This document shows, in pieces, positions 17,723 through 26,737 of a DNA stretch of 64,000 nucleotides. Location of the stretch: contig JAWKUA010000028.1 in NCBI GenBank assembly GCA_041398785.1, positions 1 to 64,000 of the forward strand, in the 5' to 3' direction. Source of the DNA: Planctomycetaceae bacterium (GTDB lineage: Bacteria; Planctomycetota; Planctomycetia; Planctomycetales; Planctomycetaceae). Position 1 is the stretch's first letter. Each line of letters starts with the position of its first letter. A program made the position numbers and the translations under genes. Below the pieces are notes generated by a model. That model worked only from the letters and a program-made list of their open reading frames with translations. It did no database searches and was not told the origin of the DNA.

Positions 17723-18901
17723 ATGAGCGCGTTTCTGAATCGCAGTGCGGTGTTGTGTGTCGTCTGTTCAGCACTGTGCCTTGACACGGTCGCTCGCGCC
17801 GAGGAACCGAGTGTCTGGAAGAAGCACACGCTTTTCGAAGGTGAAGCGTGCTTGACCGCCGTGGCAGCAGACTTCAACAACGACGGGACACCGGACGTCA
17901 TTGCGGACACGGGAAGCGGCACGCTGCGGATGTTTGCCGGCCCTGACTGGAAGCAAACCGTGCTCGACGACGACCACGCGGGAAGCTACATCCACAGCGA
18001 AGCCTGGGACATCGACGGTGACGGCGACGCGGACTATGTAGGTGCTCGCTACGAACCGGGCCTGATCATGTGGTATGAACAGCCGGACGATCCTGCAACC
18101 GGCAAGTGGATGCGACGACTGGTCGACGATCAGGTCAATGGAATTCACGGTCTGATCCGGGGCGACGTCGATCGCGACGGGCGAATCGATCTGCTGGCCA
18201 CCAGTGCTCAGCCGATGCCGCCGTTTCCGAATTCACTGGCGTGGATTTCTCCGCCGCGAAATGTCCGGTCCGGCGATCCGTGGCAGCGGCATATCTTTGC
18301 CGAACAGGATGCTCCGGGACTGACTCACTATCTTGGTTTCGGCGACATCAACGGCGACGGTCGGCCGGATGCCGCAACGGGAGCCAAGGGAGGGCCGACG
18401 GATACCTCGGGCAAAGGTGAGTGGTTCGCGTGGTGGGAAGCAGGAAAGGACCCCGCCGCGCCATGGACGAAACACGCGCTTCCCGGACCGCATCCGGGAG
18501 CGACCAACATCCATCCCGCGGATGTCAACGGCGACGGCAAGATGGATCTGGTCGCTTCTCGCGGGCACGGTGTCGGAGTCATCTGGTTTGAAGGTCCGGA
18601 CTGGACGGTGCATTCCATCGACGATGAGATTCAGGAACCACATTGTCTGGTTGTCCGCGATCTGGACGGCGACGGCGACAGCGACGCCGCGACGTGCGCC
18701 TATGGCAGCGAGTTGTGTGCGTGGTATGAAAACGACGGGAAGGGCGGCTTTCTGCGTCACATCGTTGGCGAAAACCAGCAGGCGTACGACATCCGAGCGG
18801 TGGACCTGGATAACGACGGTGACCCCGATCTTCTGGTTGCCGGTCGAGCGAGCAATAACGTCGTCTGGTACGAGAACCCGGCAGTGTCAAAAGCGGATTG
18901 A
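17723..18901 (+). CDS. Secreted FG-GAP/VCBS-repeat beta-propeller protein
   Basis: A 392-aa protein starting at the ATG at 17723. A signal peptide covers residues 1-26 (RSAVLCVVCSALCLDTVARA). The rest consists of about seven repeated units with a calcium-binding-like D-x-[DN]-x-[DN]-G-x-x-D motif, such as ADFNNDGTPDVIAD, WDIDGDGDADYVGA, GDVDRDGRIDLLAT, GDINGDGRPDAATG, ADVNGDGKMDLVAS, RDLDGDGDSDAATC and VDLDNDGDPDLLVA. This predicts a seven-bladed propeller with bound Ca2+, exported from the cell. It is likely used for binding rather than catalysis. Confidence 0.9.
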   Translation: MSAFLNRSAVLCVVCSALCLDTVARAEEPSVWKKHTLFEGEACLTAVAADFNNDGTPDVIADTGSGTLRMFAGPDWKQTVLDDDHAGSYIHSEAWDIDGDGDADYVGARYEPGLIMWYEQPDDPATGKWMRRLVDDQVNGIHGLIRGDVDRDGRIDLLATSAQPMPPFPNSLAWISPPRNVRSGDPWQRHIFAEQDAPGLTHYLGFGDINGDGRPDAATGAKGGPTDTSGKGEWFAWWEAGKDPAAPWTKHALPGPHPGATNIHPADVNGDGKMDLVASRGHGVGVIWFEGPDWTVHSIDDEIQEPHCLVVRDLDGDGDSDAATCAYGSELCAWYENDGKGGFLRHIVGENQQAYDIRAVDLDNDGDPDLLVAGRASNNVVWYENPAVSKAD

Positions 18902-19046
18902 AACTGTGGTCATCAATCGGCAGCACAACGGCAACCGAGGAAGATCGCAGCGTGCGTCGACGATTTGCATCCGGTCTCTTCGGGGCCGGTGTTTGCTTAC
19001 CTGCCGGACACCGTCGCATTCCGCATCGGAACCGCGTGCGGTCGAG

Positions 19047-20825
19047 CTATTCGCTGCCGGCCTTCGTCACGCGGCGAATCCAGGTTGTCATTGCGTCCAG
19101 AGCAGACGCGGAGATTGTCTCTTCGATCTCGGCATATTCCCCGGGAGCTCCTGTGACGGCCGTTTGAAACATGTGATTCAGCCCGGGCAGTTCCACAACT
19201 TCCACATCCGTGTTTCCGGCGTCCGTCAGCACCTGCCTGATTGCCGGCAGATTGAGTTTGGGATCGACCTGCGTGTCCTTCTCGCCGTTCAGCGCCAGTA
19301 CCGGGCACTTCACCTGTTTCAGGACAGGCGCCGGTTCGTGTTTCAGGAAGAACCGGAACCACGGTGTTCGCAGTCTTGCAATGCCAACCCGGACCGTTGC
19401 CGTCAGTTCCTCCCGGCCGGCATCTTCGTCCGGAAGTGCAGTGCGAAGTTCTTCAGTGACTCTGGCGACCAGTGCGTCGTCGGTCTCCTGATCGTTGTCG
19501 GACAACACCGCCCGGACCATTGCCGTCTGGACGGCTTTCTGCGCTCGCAGCGTTTTTTCGTCGGTGATGCCTGCCGCTTTCAGAATCAACTGGCCCTGCG
19601 ACAGCAGAATCTGTTCTCCGTTGACCCCTGTTCCCGCCAGCAGCACGATGAACGCCACGTCGGGGCGCTGCGCGGCAACCATCGGAGCCACAATGCCTCC
19701 TTCGCTGTGCCCGATCAGTCCGATTTCCGACTTGTCGATTCGCGCCTGCTGTTGCAGAAAGTCGACGGCGGCGATCGCGTCCCGAGCGAAGTCTTCACTG
19801 GTGGCCGAAGCGAAGTTTCCGGTCGATCGGCCAACACCGCGATCATCGCATCGCAGAACCGCGATGCCGTGGCGAGCAAGATGATCGGCAATCACCAGGA
19901 ACGGCTTGTGGCCGGCGATCGATTCGTCGCGATCCTGCGGACCGGAGCCGGAAATCATCACCACCGCCGGCACCTGGCCAGCTTGCTTCGGGATCGTCAG
20001 AGTTCCCGCAATCCGGACGGAGTCTGCCGTGTTCTCAATCACGACGTCTTCCACATCGTACGGAAACGGTGCCGCCGGAGTCTGTGGACGGCGCGGTGCC
20101 GGGGCGTCTGTCGGGATCGGCAACTCGGTGCGTGACAGCGTGAGGTCCAGAGGAATTCCGGCCTGAGTGAATGTCCCGTCGACCTGCTTTCCGTCATCCG
20201 ACAGCGTGCCAGTAAAGGATGCCTTCAGCATTGGAACCGAGATTGTCCAGGTGTTGCCGCTGACCGTTCGCGACGCTTTGAAGCCGCCGGCCTTTTGAGT
20301 CACGCTGTCCAGAAACACGGATTCGGACTCCGCGTCGGTGCCGTAAACTCGAAAGCGAAGCGTCAGCCTCTGCAGCAGCGTGTTCAGATCCCCTGCCCAG
20401 ACTTCGTCAGGAGCATCGACGGGCGGCGCGTCCAGCTTTCGAAGCTGCAGGTCAAATTCCGCGCCGCGCTGCTTCCATTTTCCGTTGACGACGTTGCCGT
20501 CATCCGTTCGCTGACCGGCGTATGTCGCTCGGGTCAGGTTCAGGTCGAACTCCAGCGAAGTGCCCGTCAGGTCGAAGCGATCCAGCACAAATGCCTGCCG
20601 GCCTTCATCAAGACTGACAAGCCGGTGCGACACGCTGCCGTCGTCGGCTTTGACCGGTTCGATCAAGAAACGAAACACTCGCGGACCAACGTCCATCGTT
20701 CCGTACCAGACGGGTGATGGTTTTTCGGCAGCATCGCTTTTCGTCTCATCAGCACAAATGAGACACGGTCCCAGCAGCCTTGATGACAGCAGCAGGGTTG
20801 TGCAGATCAGAACAGTGTGCCGCAT
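19047..20825 (-). CDS. Secreted alpha/beta hydrolase with an N-terminal beta-rich domain
   Basis: A 592-aa protein started at the ATG at 20823-20825, which gives a signal peptide (HTVLICTTLLLSSRLLGP). The first ~270 residues are beta-rich, with repeated short motifs such as GTSLEFDLN, GAEFDLQL and GIPLDLTLSRTE. The C-terminal ~300 residues form an alpha/beta hydrolase: VVMISGSGPQDRDESI (oxyanion region), RHGIAVLRCDDRGVGRSTG, the nucleophile elbow GHSEGG and a late Asp/His region (ALNGEKDTQVDP, LNHMFQ). The substrate is unknown; esterase or peptidase activity on exported material is likely. It is on the same strand as the 1306-aa protein, 100 bp downstream of it. Confidence 0.85.
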   Translation of the reverse strand: MRHTVLICTTLLLSSRLLGPCLICADETKSDAAEKPSPVWYGTMDVGPRVFRFLIEPVKADDGSVSHRLVSLDEGRQAFVLDRFDLTGTSLEFDLNLTRATYAGQRTDDGNVVNGKWKQRGAEFDLQLRKLDAPPVDAPDEVWAGDLNTLLQRLTLRFRVYGTDAESESVFLDSVTQKAGGFKASRTVSGNTWTISVPMLKASFTGTLSDDGKQVDGTFTQAGIPLDLTLSRTELPIPTDAPAPRRPQTPAAPFPYDVEDVVIENTADSVRIAGTLTIPKQAGQVPAVVMISGSGPQDRDESIAGHKPFLVIADHLARHGIAVLRCDDRGVGRSTGNFASATSEDFARDAIAAVDFLQQQARIDKSEIGLIGHSEGGIVAPMVAAQRPDVAFIVLLAGTGVNGEQILLSQGQLILKAAGITDEKTLRAQKAVQTAMVRAVLSDNDQETDDALVARVTEELRTALPDEDAGREELTATVRVGIARLRTPWFRFFLKHEPAPVLKQVKCPVLALNGEKDTQVDPKLNLPAIRQVLTDAGNTDVEVVELPGLNHMFQTAVTGAPGEYAEIEETISASALDAMTTWIRRVTKAGSE

Positions 20826-20925
20826 GGGTTGGTCTCCCGGATTTAAGGAAGCATTCGAAGCGTGATCCACCGGCGCAGGGACTCGGTCGCGACGGCACAA
20901 TCGACATCCGTCGTCCGACAGGATT

Positions 20926-23900
20926 TTACTCGGCCAGCCGGTGGATTGTGTTGTGGATCACCCGTTCGAACATCCTGCCATCCGGTGTCTTCAGTCGACA
21001 ACGAATTTCCATGCACCAGGTGGAAGCCAGTTCGGGGATCGTCAGCGTGATTTCGCGCCCGTCGCTGGAAAGATTCGCCGCGGCGACTTCCAAAGCGTGT
21101 TCGTCGTAGTGGTCCGATCCATAGTTAGCCGTTCGCTTTAGTGACCAGACTTTGACTGAATACGCGGACGCATCGCACGCGGAACTGCGGTCCACGGGTT
21201 CTGTCAGACCGATCGTGATCTTCCCGCGGCTCGCCTTCAGTTGTACCGGCAGATACGACGGCTTTCCGGTGTATCGCAGCCGGTAGAAGCCGCCTTCCTG
21301 AGCCTGTTGATTGGACGCCCAGGCAAACAGGCCGCAAACGTACAACTGTCCGTCGTTCGGGTGAAAGCGTCCTCGCATGATGCCGGTGGGAAACTGCGGT
21401 ATCGGCAATTCGCACATGCCGCCCTGCATTTGTCCGCCGATGTTTTCGTGCGGAACCACATAGACCCTGCCGTAGCCGTACGACAGATTCAGCAGGCTTC
21501 CGTTCAGCGGCCCCCATTGGTCGCTGTCGACCCACAGCAGTTCGGCCGGCGAACGATCGAATGCATTCGTGATCCAGCACAGCGGCTGTTCCATCGCGTC
21601 GTCGGAATCATCGGTGACGTCGTGATAGCCGAACATGTTTCCGTAAAAGCCGCCTTCGTGAACCCAGTTGATGCGGTTCTTGGGATTCCAGTGGCCTTCC
21701 TGGTCAGTGACGATGAACGTACCGTCCGGGTTCAGGCAGACTCCGTTCGCGGCGCGGAAACCGTTGGCGATGATTTCCGTCCGGGAACCATCCGACGGAA
21801 TTCTCAGCAGCGTTCCGTGATGCGGCACCAGCGCCGTTAACGCGTGGCGAGCGGATTTGGCATAGTAGAAGTTGCCGATCGTGTCCTGCTGCAGCCCCAT
21901 CGCAAACTCATGGAAGTGTTCCGTGACCTGGTGATCGTTATTGAAGCATTCGTAGAAGTCGGTTTCGCCGTCCTGATTCCGATCGCGAAGAATGACCAGT
22001 TGATCGCGGCACGTCACATAGACTTCTCCGGCGATGACCTTGATACCCAGCGGCTGGAACAGTCCGGATGCAATGCGCTGCCACGTCAGAGCCCTCGACG
22101 AGGCGTCGCCGGGTCTGAGTGATTTCAGACCGCTGACCAGCCACACGTCGCCGTCCCAACTGCAGACCGCGGCGCGATCACCGTCGGTGAAGAAATCGTG
22201 ACCACCGAACCGCAGCCGGGCAAACCACGGGTTATTGACCGGAGCCGTTAGTGCGTCGACGGCGAACGGTCCTGAATCGTCGCCGAGAATCGCAGTTGTC
22301 GTCAGAACCTCCGGCCAGCGTTTCCGCGCCGGATGTCGGACCAGCGCCGACAGGTCGCGGTGCTGGATGCGATCCTTCACTTTCGTCGCGAGTCCGGACA
22401 GTTCGTCGTCCGTCATTTGTTCATCGACGCGAACGGCCCAGACCACCATGTTGTCGGCCGCATTCGACGTTGAAAACTGCCCGCAAAGCCGGCCGCCAAC
22501 CTTAACCAGACTGCACCTGTCCGCGGCACCGACAATTCCGGCCAGCACAGTCGCCTGCGGTGTTCGCTGCCTTCCCACCACCAGACTGGCATCATGGCCG
22601 TGGCCGGAGTCGTCGGCGACAATGTCCCGGCCTTCATGAGTCAGCATCCAGTGGCCGTCGGCTTTCGCCATGACACCGCGATCATTGCGCCAGACACGGA
22701 TTTCGTCATCGGACAACGCCCGCTGCCAGAACGCGACCTGCTGAATCTCTCCGCGAAACGGCGACGGGTTCGGGAAGTCGTCCGACGTGAACCCGATTTT
22801 CGCGACGGATTGCTGCAGTTCGCTCTTCGGCCTCAGCACGCCGCCGTTCGAACTGCGTCCGTCGATCGCAAATTCCGCTTCGCCGCTGGAGTGCCGCCAC
22901 GTCAGCACGACGTCGTGCCAGTTGCCGTCGTCGACCTGGTCGTCCGACCCGACGACTCCCACCCAGCCGATGTCGTAGCACAGAAAACCGTCTCGCACGA
23001 AAAACGATTTCCCGTCGGGCGTCCACGGACCATCCGGCTTTGCCTGGCAGAAGATCGTGCCGCCTTCGCGAGTTCTGATGCGAGCCGCCACGGTAAAGTC
23101 ACGGCTGGAAAAATCGAACCTGCCGCCCGTCGGAATGACCAGATGCTGCTGGCCTTCGAACTGCGACACAGAAACCTGCCGTTCCGTTCTTGCGGCCGGC
23201 CTGATCACAGCCACGTCGTTGCTGAGCCGCGTGAATTCCGCGTCATCACCGCCGGACGTTGCGATTGAAGTCGTCAGCGTTGCATCCGCGGCACCGAGCG
23301 TCATCGTGCGCGTGAAGACCGGCAGCGATTCCTCATCGAACAACACGTCCAGCGTTCCGGCAAGTTCCAGAACGTCCGTATCACCGACGGAATACTCCAC
23401 GACGTTGTCGTCGCCGACGGCATGCAGCCCGCGATACTTCGCCCACTCTCGCGGCAACGGGCCGTAACGCCGATTGTCCCGCCCGACGACGCGAGCGTTG
23501 TCTTCGAAATCTGTCGTCCCCGGTCTCGTCCAGCCTGGCCCGGTGGGATTCTCGAACTGCAGGTCGCCAACGATTCGCGGGTGAGCTGAGTGGCGTCCGT
23601 CGAAGTGAATGCCCTCCCAGTTGACGAAACCGGCCGCCGTGGAATTCGGGTCGCGAACCCACGCGGCAGCGAATCGCAGTGTGTCGTGATCAAAGATCGC
23701 CCAGCGGTTTCCCTTTGCGATGCCGCCGGGTCCGGGATCCAGTCGAGTGGCGATTCCCTTGTAGGCGAAGTTGTGCCCGTCGCTGCCGATTTCGAACGTG
23801 TTGATCATCGACGGGCCGTAGTTCATGTCGGCCCACGGAGCGTACTCGCGAGCTTCCGGACCGAATGTGTCTCCCGGCGGCAGTTCGTTCAGATAGTGTG

Positions 23901-24846
23901 CCGTGATTTCGAAATACTGCGACGGATTCGTGCTCCGCAGATAGCTTTCGCGGATGTAATGGATCACGTCGTACTTCTGCGTCGGCACCATCCACATCTG
24001 CGGCACCATGAATCCGAACCCGTGAGTCAGCGTGCGATACATCGAAAACGGATCACCGCCGTTTTTGAATTTCCCGTCCGCGAACCGCAGCGCCGTGGGA
24101 AGTGAACCGGGACGCTGGTGATCGCCGTGGCAGTTGATGCACAGCCGGTTGTAGATCGCGGCACCGCGTTCGAATGCTTCGGCGTCGAGTTCCCGGATCA
24201 GCCCGGCGTGATCGACGTGCGATTCATATTCGGGCAGTGTCAGAGCAATCAGTCCCGGAGGCGGCTGCAGACGCACAGCCGCGGACAGCCCGCCGTCACG
24301 AACTTCCAGCAGATAGCAGACCAGATCCAGAAACTGCTGCTTCGACCCAAGCTGATTGGCGATCCCGGCCGGCATGATCGAAAGCCTTCCCGGAATGACT
24401 TCGTCAATCGTGTCGGCGGAAAACGTGACCGGCTCACCGTTCCGATCGGGATCACGCAGAATGACGCTGTCACCATCGCGGCTGACCAGCAGTCCCGTGT
24501 GAGTCCTGCCGTCGGACGTCACCACCGCAACCGTTTCGAAGCCTTTGCGAACGTCGGCGGACGGCTTCAGGATCGACGTCACAACGTATTCGTCGGTCGC
24601 CGTTTTTTGTTCGCTGAGTTTCGTGAGATCCGGCCCGAGCGAGTTGCTGCTGCCGTCGACCGCATGACACTTCACGCAGCCGATATGAACCTGATGGAAC
24701 AGAATCGCTCCGCGCTTCGCATCGCCGGACTCGCGAGCTGCAGCCGCGATCGCGCTCGGCTGTTCGTCCAGCAGACTCTGTTCCAGCGTCTGTGCAAAAC
24801 CGTTGACGGACAGGATTACGACGAAAAAGAAAACAGGTACACGCAT
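20926..24846 (-). CDS. Large secreted multi-domain c-type cytochrome with LamG-like and propeller-like parts
   Basis: A 1306-aa exported protein; the start ATG at 24844-24846 gives the signal peptide MRVPVFFFVVILSVNGFAQT. Two c-type haem sites are present: CVKCH (57-61), followed by the Pirellula/Verrucomicrobium-type haem-binding pattern (LGPDLTKL to MPAGIANQL), and CINCH (236-240). The middle holds a LamG/concanavalin-A-like segment (WHDVVLTW, EIQQVAFWQRALSDDEI). The C-terminal ~400 residues look like a quinoprotein-type or sorbosone-dehydrogenase-like propeller (GNFYYAKSARH, GLQQDTIGN, ANGVCLNPDGTFIVTDQEG, GFYGNMFGYH). This architecture belongs to the giant planctomycete/verrucomicrobial cytochrome-domain proteins thought to act in polysaccharide breakdown. 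Substrate and electron partner are unknown. Confidence 0.87.
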   Translation of the reverse strand: MRVPVFFFVVILSVNGFAQTLEQSLLDEQPSAIAAAARESGDAKRGAILFHQVHIGCVKCHAVDGSSNSLGPDLTKLSEQKTATDEYVVTSILKPSADVRKGFETVAVVTSDGRTHTGLLVSRDGDSVILRDPDRNGEPVTFSADTIDEVIPGRLSIMPAGIANQLGSKQQFLDLVCYLLEVRDGGLSAAVRLQPPPGLIALTLPEYESHVDHAGLIRELDAEAFERGAAIYNRLCINCHGDHQRPGSLPTALRFADGKFKNGGDPFSMYRTLTHGFGFMVPQMWMVPTQKYDVIHYIRESYLRSTNPSQYFEITAHYLNELPPGDTFGPEAREYAPWADMNYGPSMINTFEIGSDGHNFAYKGIATRLDPGPGGIAKGNRWAIFDHDTLRFAAAWVRDPNSTAAGFVNWEGIHFDGRHSAHPRIVGDLQFENPTGPGWTRPGTTDFEDNARVVGRDNRRYGPLPREWAKYRGLHAVGDDNVVEYSVGDTDVLELAGTLDVLFDEESLPVFTRTMTLGAADATLTTSIATSGGDDAEFTRLSNDVAVIRPAARTERQVSVSQFEGQQHLVIPTGGRFDFSSRDFTVAARIRTREGGTIFCQAKPDGPWTPDGKSFFVRDGFLCYDIGWVGVVGSDDQVDDGNWHDVVLTWRHSSGEAEFAIDGRSSNGGVLRPKSELQQSVAKIGFTSDDFPNPSPFRGEIQQVAFWQRALSDDEIRVWRNDRGVMAKADGHWMLTHEGRDIVADDSGHGHDASLVVGRQRTPQATVLAGIVGAADRCSLVKVGGRLCGQFSTSNAADNMVVWAVRVDEQMTDDELSGLATKVKDRIQHRDLSALVRHPARKRWPEVLTTTAILGDDSGPFAVDALTAPVNNPWFARLRFGGHDFFTDGDRAAVCSWDGDVWLVSGLKSLRPGDASSRALTWQRIASGLFQPLGIKVIAGEVYVTCRDQLVILRDRNQDGETDFYECFNNDHQVTEHFHEFAMGLQQDTIGNFYYAKSARHALTALVPHHGTLLRIPSDGSRTEIIANGFRAANGVCLNPDGTFIVTDQEGHWNPKNRINWVHEGGFYGNMFGYHDVTDDSDDAMEQPLCWITNAFDRSPAELLWVDSDQWGPLNGSLLNLSYGYGRVYVVPHENIGGQMQGGMCELPIPQFPTGIMRGRFHPNDGQLYVCGLFAWASNQQAQEGGFYRLRYTGKPSYLPVQLKASRGKITIGLTEPVDRSSACDASAYSVKVWSLKRTANYGSDHYDEHALEVAAANLSSDGREITLTIPELASTWCMEIRCRLKTPDGRMFERVIHNTIHRLAE

Positions 24847-25011
24847 GTCGGAAGACTTCCAGCGGCATTCGAACTCGGAATCGGAACGCTCCAACTCTAT
24901 CCATTTCGCCAGGCATCATCCAGAAGTCGCCAGAAGAGCGCGCGAATGATCGTGGCTGCCTGATTCACCGGCCGTTGCCGTTCCGGAACCCACCGTCGCG
25001 CGAGGACTCAG

Positions 25012-25028
25012 CCCGCGAAAGTCGCGGG
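25012..25028. other. Short GC hairpin after the ankyrin gene
   Basis: CCCGCG and CGCGGG flank the loop AAAGT, 9 bp beyond the stop of the minus-strand ankyrin gene. There is no T-run. The placement suggests a weak terminator or a small dispersed palindrome. Confidence 0.35.
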
Positions 25029-25036
25029 ACGCGGCG

Positions 25037-26701
25037 TTAGCGCGCACCGTGTTGACGCAGCAGAGCGGCGACCAGAGTGTGGCCGCGTCGGGTGGCCCAT
25101 GCCAGGGCTGTGGCCCAGGGCGGGTCGTCGGCCAGGTTCACCGGCGCGCCACGCTGCAGCAGGAAACGCGTCATTTCCAACTGGCCGAATTTCGCCGCCC
25201 AGCCGAGCGGCGTTGAACACAGGTGATCGTCGCGCGCCTGCAGATCGGCTCCGTGGTCCAGAAACTGGGCGGCTCTGTCGACGTCGCCCTTTCCGGCAAG
25301 TTCGTGCAGCGGCGTGATTTCCAGCCAGTCGCGGCTGTTGGGATTCATGCCGTGGCGGAACAGCAGTTCGTTCAGTTCGCGAGTCTTCGCGCACACAAGC
25401 CAGCTCGGGAACGTGACTCGCCGCGGCAGATCCGGGTGATAGCGCAGCATCAGTCGAACGAACAGCTCGTGCCCCTGGCCGGCCGCGTTGGCCAGAGCAT
25501 CCGGATCGTCGGCCAGTTGCGGGTTGGCGTCGAACACAGCCGCCGCCGTTCGCAGGTCGTTGTCATAGGCCAGCAAATCCACGGACCGCGCTGCTCCGTG
25601 AGAACACAGCAATTCCAGCATCCGCTCGTCGCCGCTGGAGATCACTCGGCTGAGTGCATCGGCGGAACTTTCGACGGCGGCGTTCGGGTTTGCTCCGCGC
25701 TCCAGCAGAAGTTTGACGATTTCAAAGTGACCATTGGCAGCGGCCGAATACAGCGCATGTCCGTTCGGTGCGATACCTTCTTCCGGCAGATTCGGATCAG
25801 CCCCGCGATCCAGCAGCAGCCTGACGATGTCGAAATGCCCAGCCGCCGCCGCGTTGCGAATCGGCGTGCCGGAACACGGATAGTACGAAACGTAGTCCCC
25901 GGCACGATTGGCCAGCGACGGGTCGCGGTTGAGAATCGCCGTCACGCGAGCGTGATCGCCGATGTGCGCGGCGGTGCAGAGATCGCAGTCGGCACCTTTT
26001 GACAACAGATGGTCCAGCACTTCGCGGGCCGTTGTCGGATGATCCTGCGGAACTTCGCGCCAGCCGCGAAACTGATAGTCGCCGTTCGTGAGTTGAATCG
26101 GCCTGGCTCCGTCGATCCGCCGGGCGTTGATGTCGGCTCCCCGCGACAACAGGTCGTCAATGACATCAATCCGGCGAGTCATCACCGCCCAGTGCAAAGG
26201 CTGGTTTCCGTTGGCATCTGCGGCGTGCAGAAGTTCGGGCCTTGAAGTCAGCAGCGACTTCACTGTCGCGGGATCGCCGTTCCGAATTACGTCGGCGATG
26301 GATTCGCCGCCCGCTGAGACGCCGTGGAGTTCACTGAGCTTCTTCTGCAGCAGTCGCTGCATCGCATCGTAGCCGCGATCCCGCGCAATGTCGGTCAGGC
26401 TGTCGCTGAACACCGGGTTCACAGGGTTCGGATCGTGTTCCAGCAGAAACTCGGCAATGTCAAGCCGGTTCTCACGCACCGCGAAGTAGATCGGCTTGCG
26501 ATACTGAAACTGGCAGCGGGCAAGAGACGGATCCTTCCGGAACAGTCGCTGTACCGTCGGCAGATCTCCGGCGACGCACGCACAGAACAGCGCCCAGACG
26601 TCGGTACCGGTGCCCGTCGACCACTCCAGCGGCGAATCGCATTTCAATCCGTCCGGTTGATACACTGAGCCGCCTTTCAGAATCCGCCGGCAGTCCGGCA
26701 A
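25037..26701 (-). CDS. Ankyrin-repeat protein
   Basis: A 554-aa cytoplasmic protein with no signal peptide. It is made almost entirely of ankyrin units of the form G-x-x-P-L-H-x-A-x-x-x-G-x-x-x-x-V-x-x-L-L-x-x-G-A-D. Clear examples are NQPLHWAVMTRRIDVIDDLL, HALYSAAANGHFEIVKLLLE, NAAAAGHFDIVRLLLDRGAD and ITPLHELAGKGDVDRAAQFL. About 11-13 units can be placed. The start codon used is TTG (rev. 26699-26701); no in-frame ATG lies nearby. Its start is only 36 bp from that of the divergent NamZ-type gene, so the two share a promoter region. It is a protein-binding scaffold with an unknown partner. Confidence 0.87.
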   Translation of the reverse strand: MPDCRRILKGGSVYQPDGLKCDSPLEWSTGTGTDVWALFCACVAGDLPTVQRLFRKDPSLARCQFQYRKPIYFAVRENRLDIAEFLLEHDPNPVNPVFSDSLTDIARDRGYDAMQRLLQKKLSELHGVSAGGESIADVIRNGDPATVKSLLTSRPELLHAADANGNQPLHWAVMTRRIDVIDDLLSRGADINARRIDGARPIQLTNGDYQFRGWREVPQDHPTTAREVLDHLLSKGADCDLCTAAHIGDHARVTAILNRDPSLANRAGDYVSYYPCSGTPIRNAAAAGHFDIVRLLLDRGADPNLPEEGIAPNGHALYSAAANGHFEIVKLLLERGANPNAAVESSADALSRVISSGDERMLELLCSHGAARSVDLLAYDNDLRTAAAVFDANPQLADDPDALANAAGQGHELFVRLMLRYHPDLPRRVTFPSWLVCAKTRELNELLFRHGMNPNSRDWLEITPLHELAGKGDVDRAAQFLDHGADLQARDDHLCSTPLGWAAKFGQLEMTRFLLQRGAPVNLADDPPWATALAWATRRGHTLVAALLRQHGAR

Positions 26702-26737
26702 TCATCGTAGTGACTTGTCCGCACACGTCCGTGCAGT

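Noticed and set aside
18333..20135. A 600-codon plus-strand frame that spans the FG-GAP and hydrolase genes
   Set aside because: It overlaps two genes with clear families in other frames; composition (Arg/Ser-rich) is that of a shadow frame.
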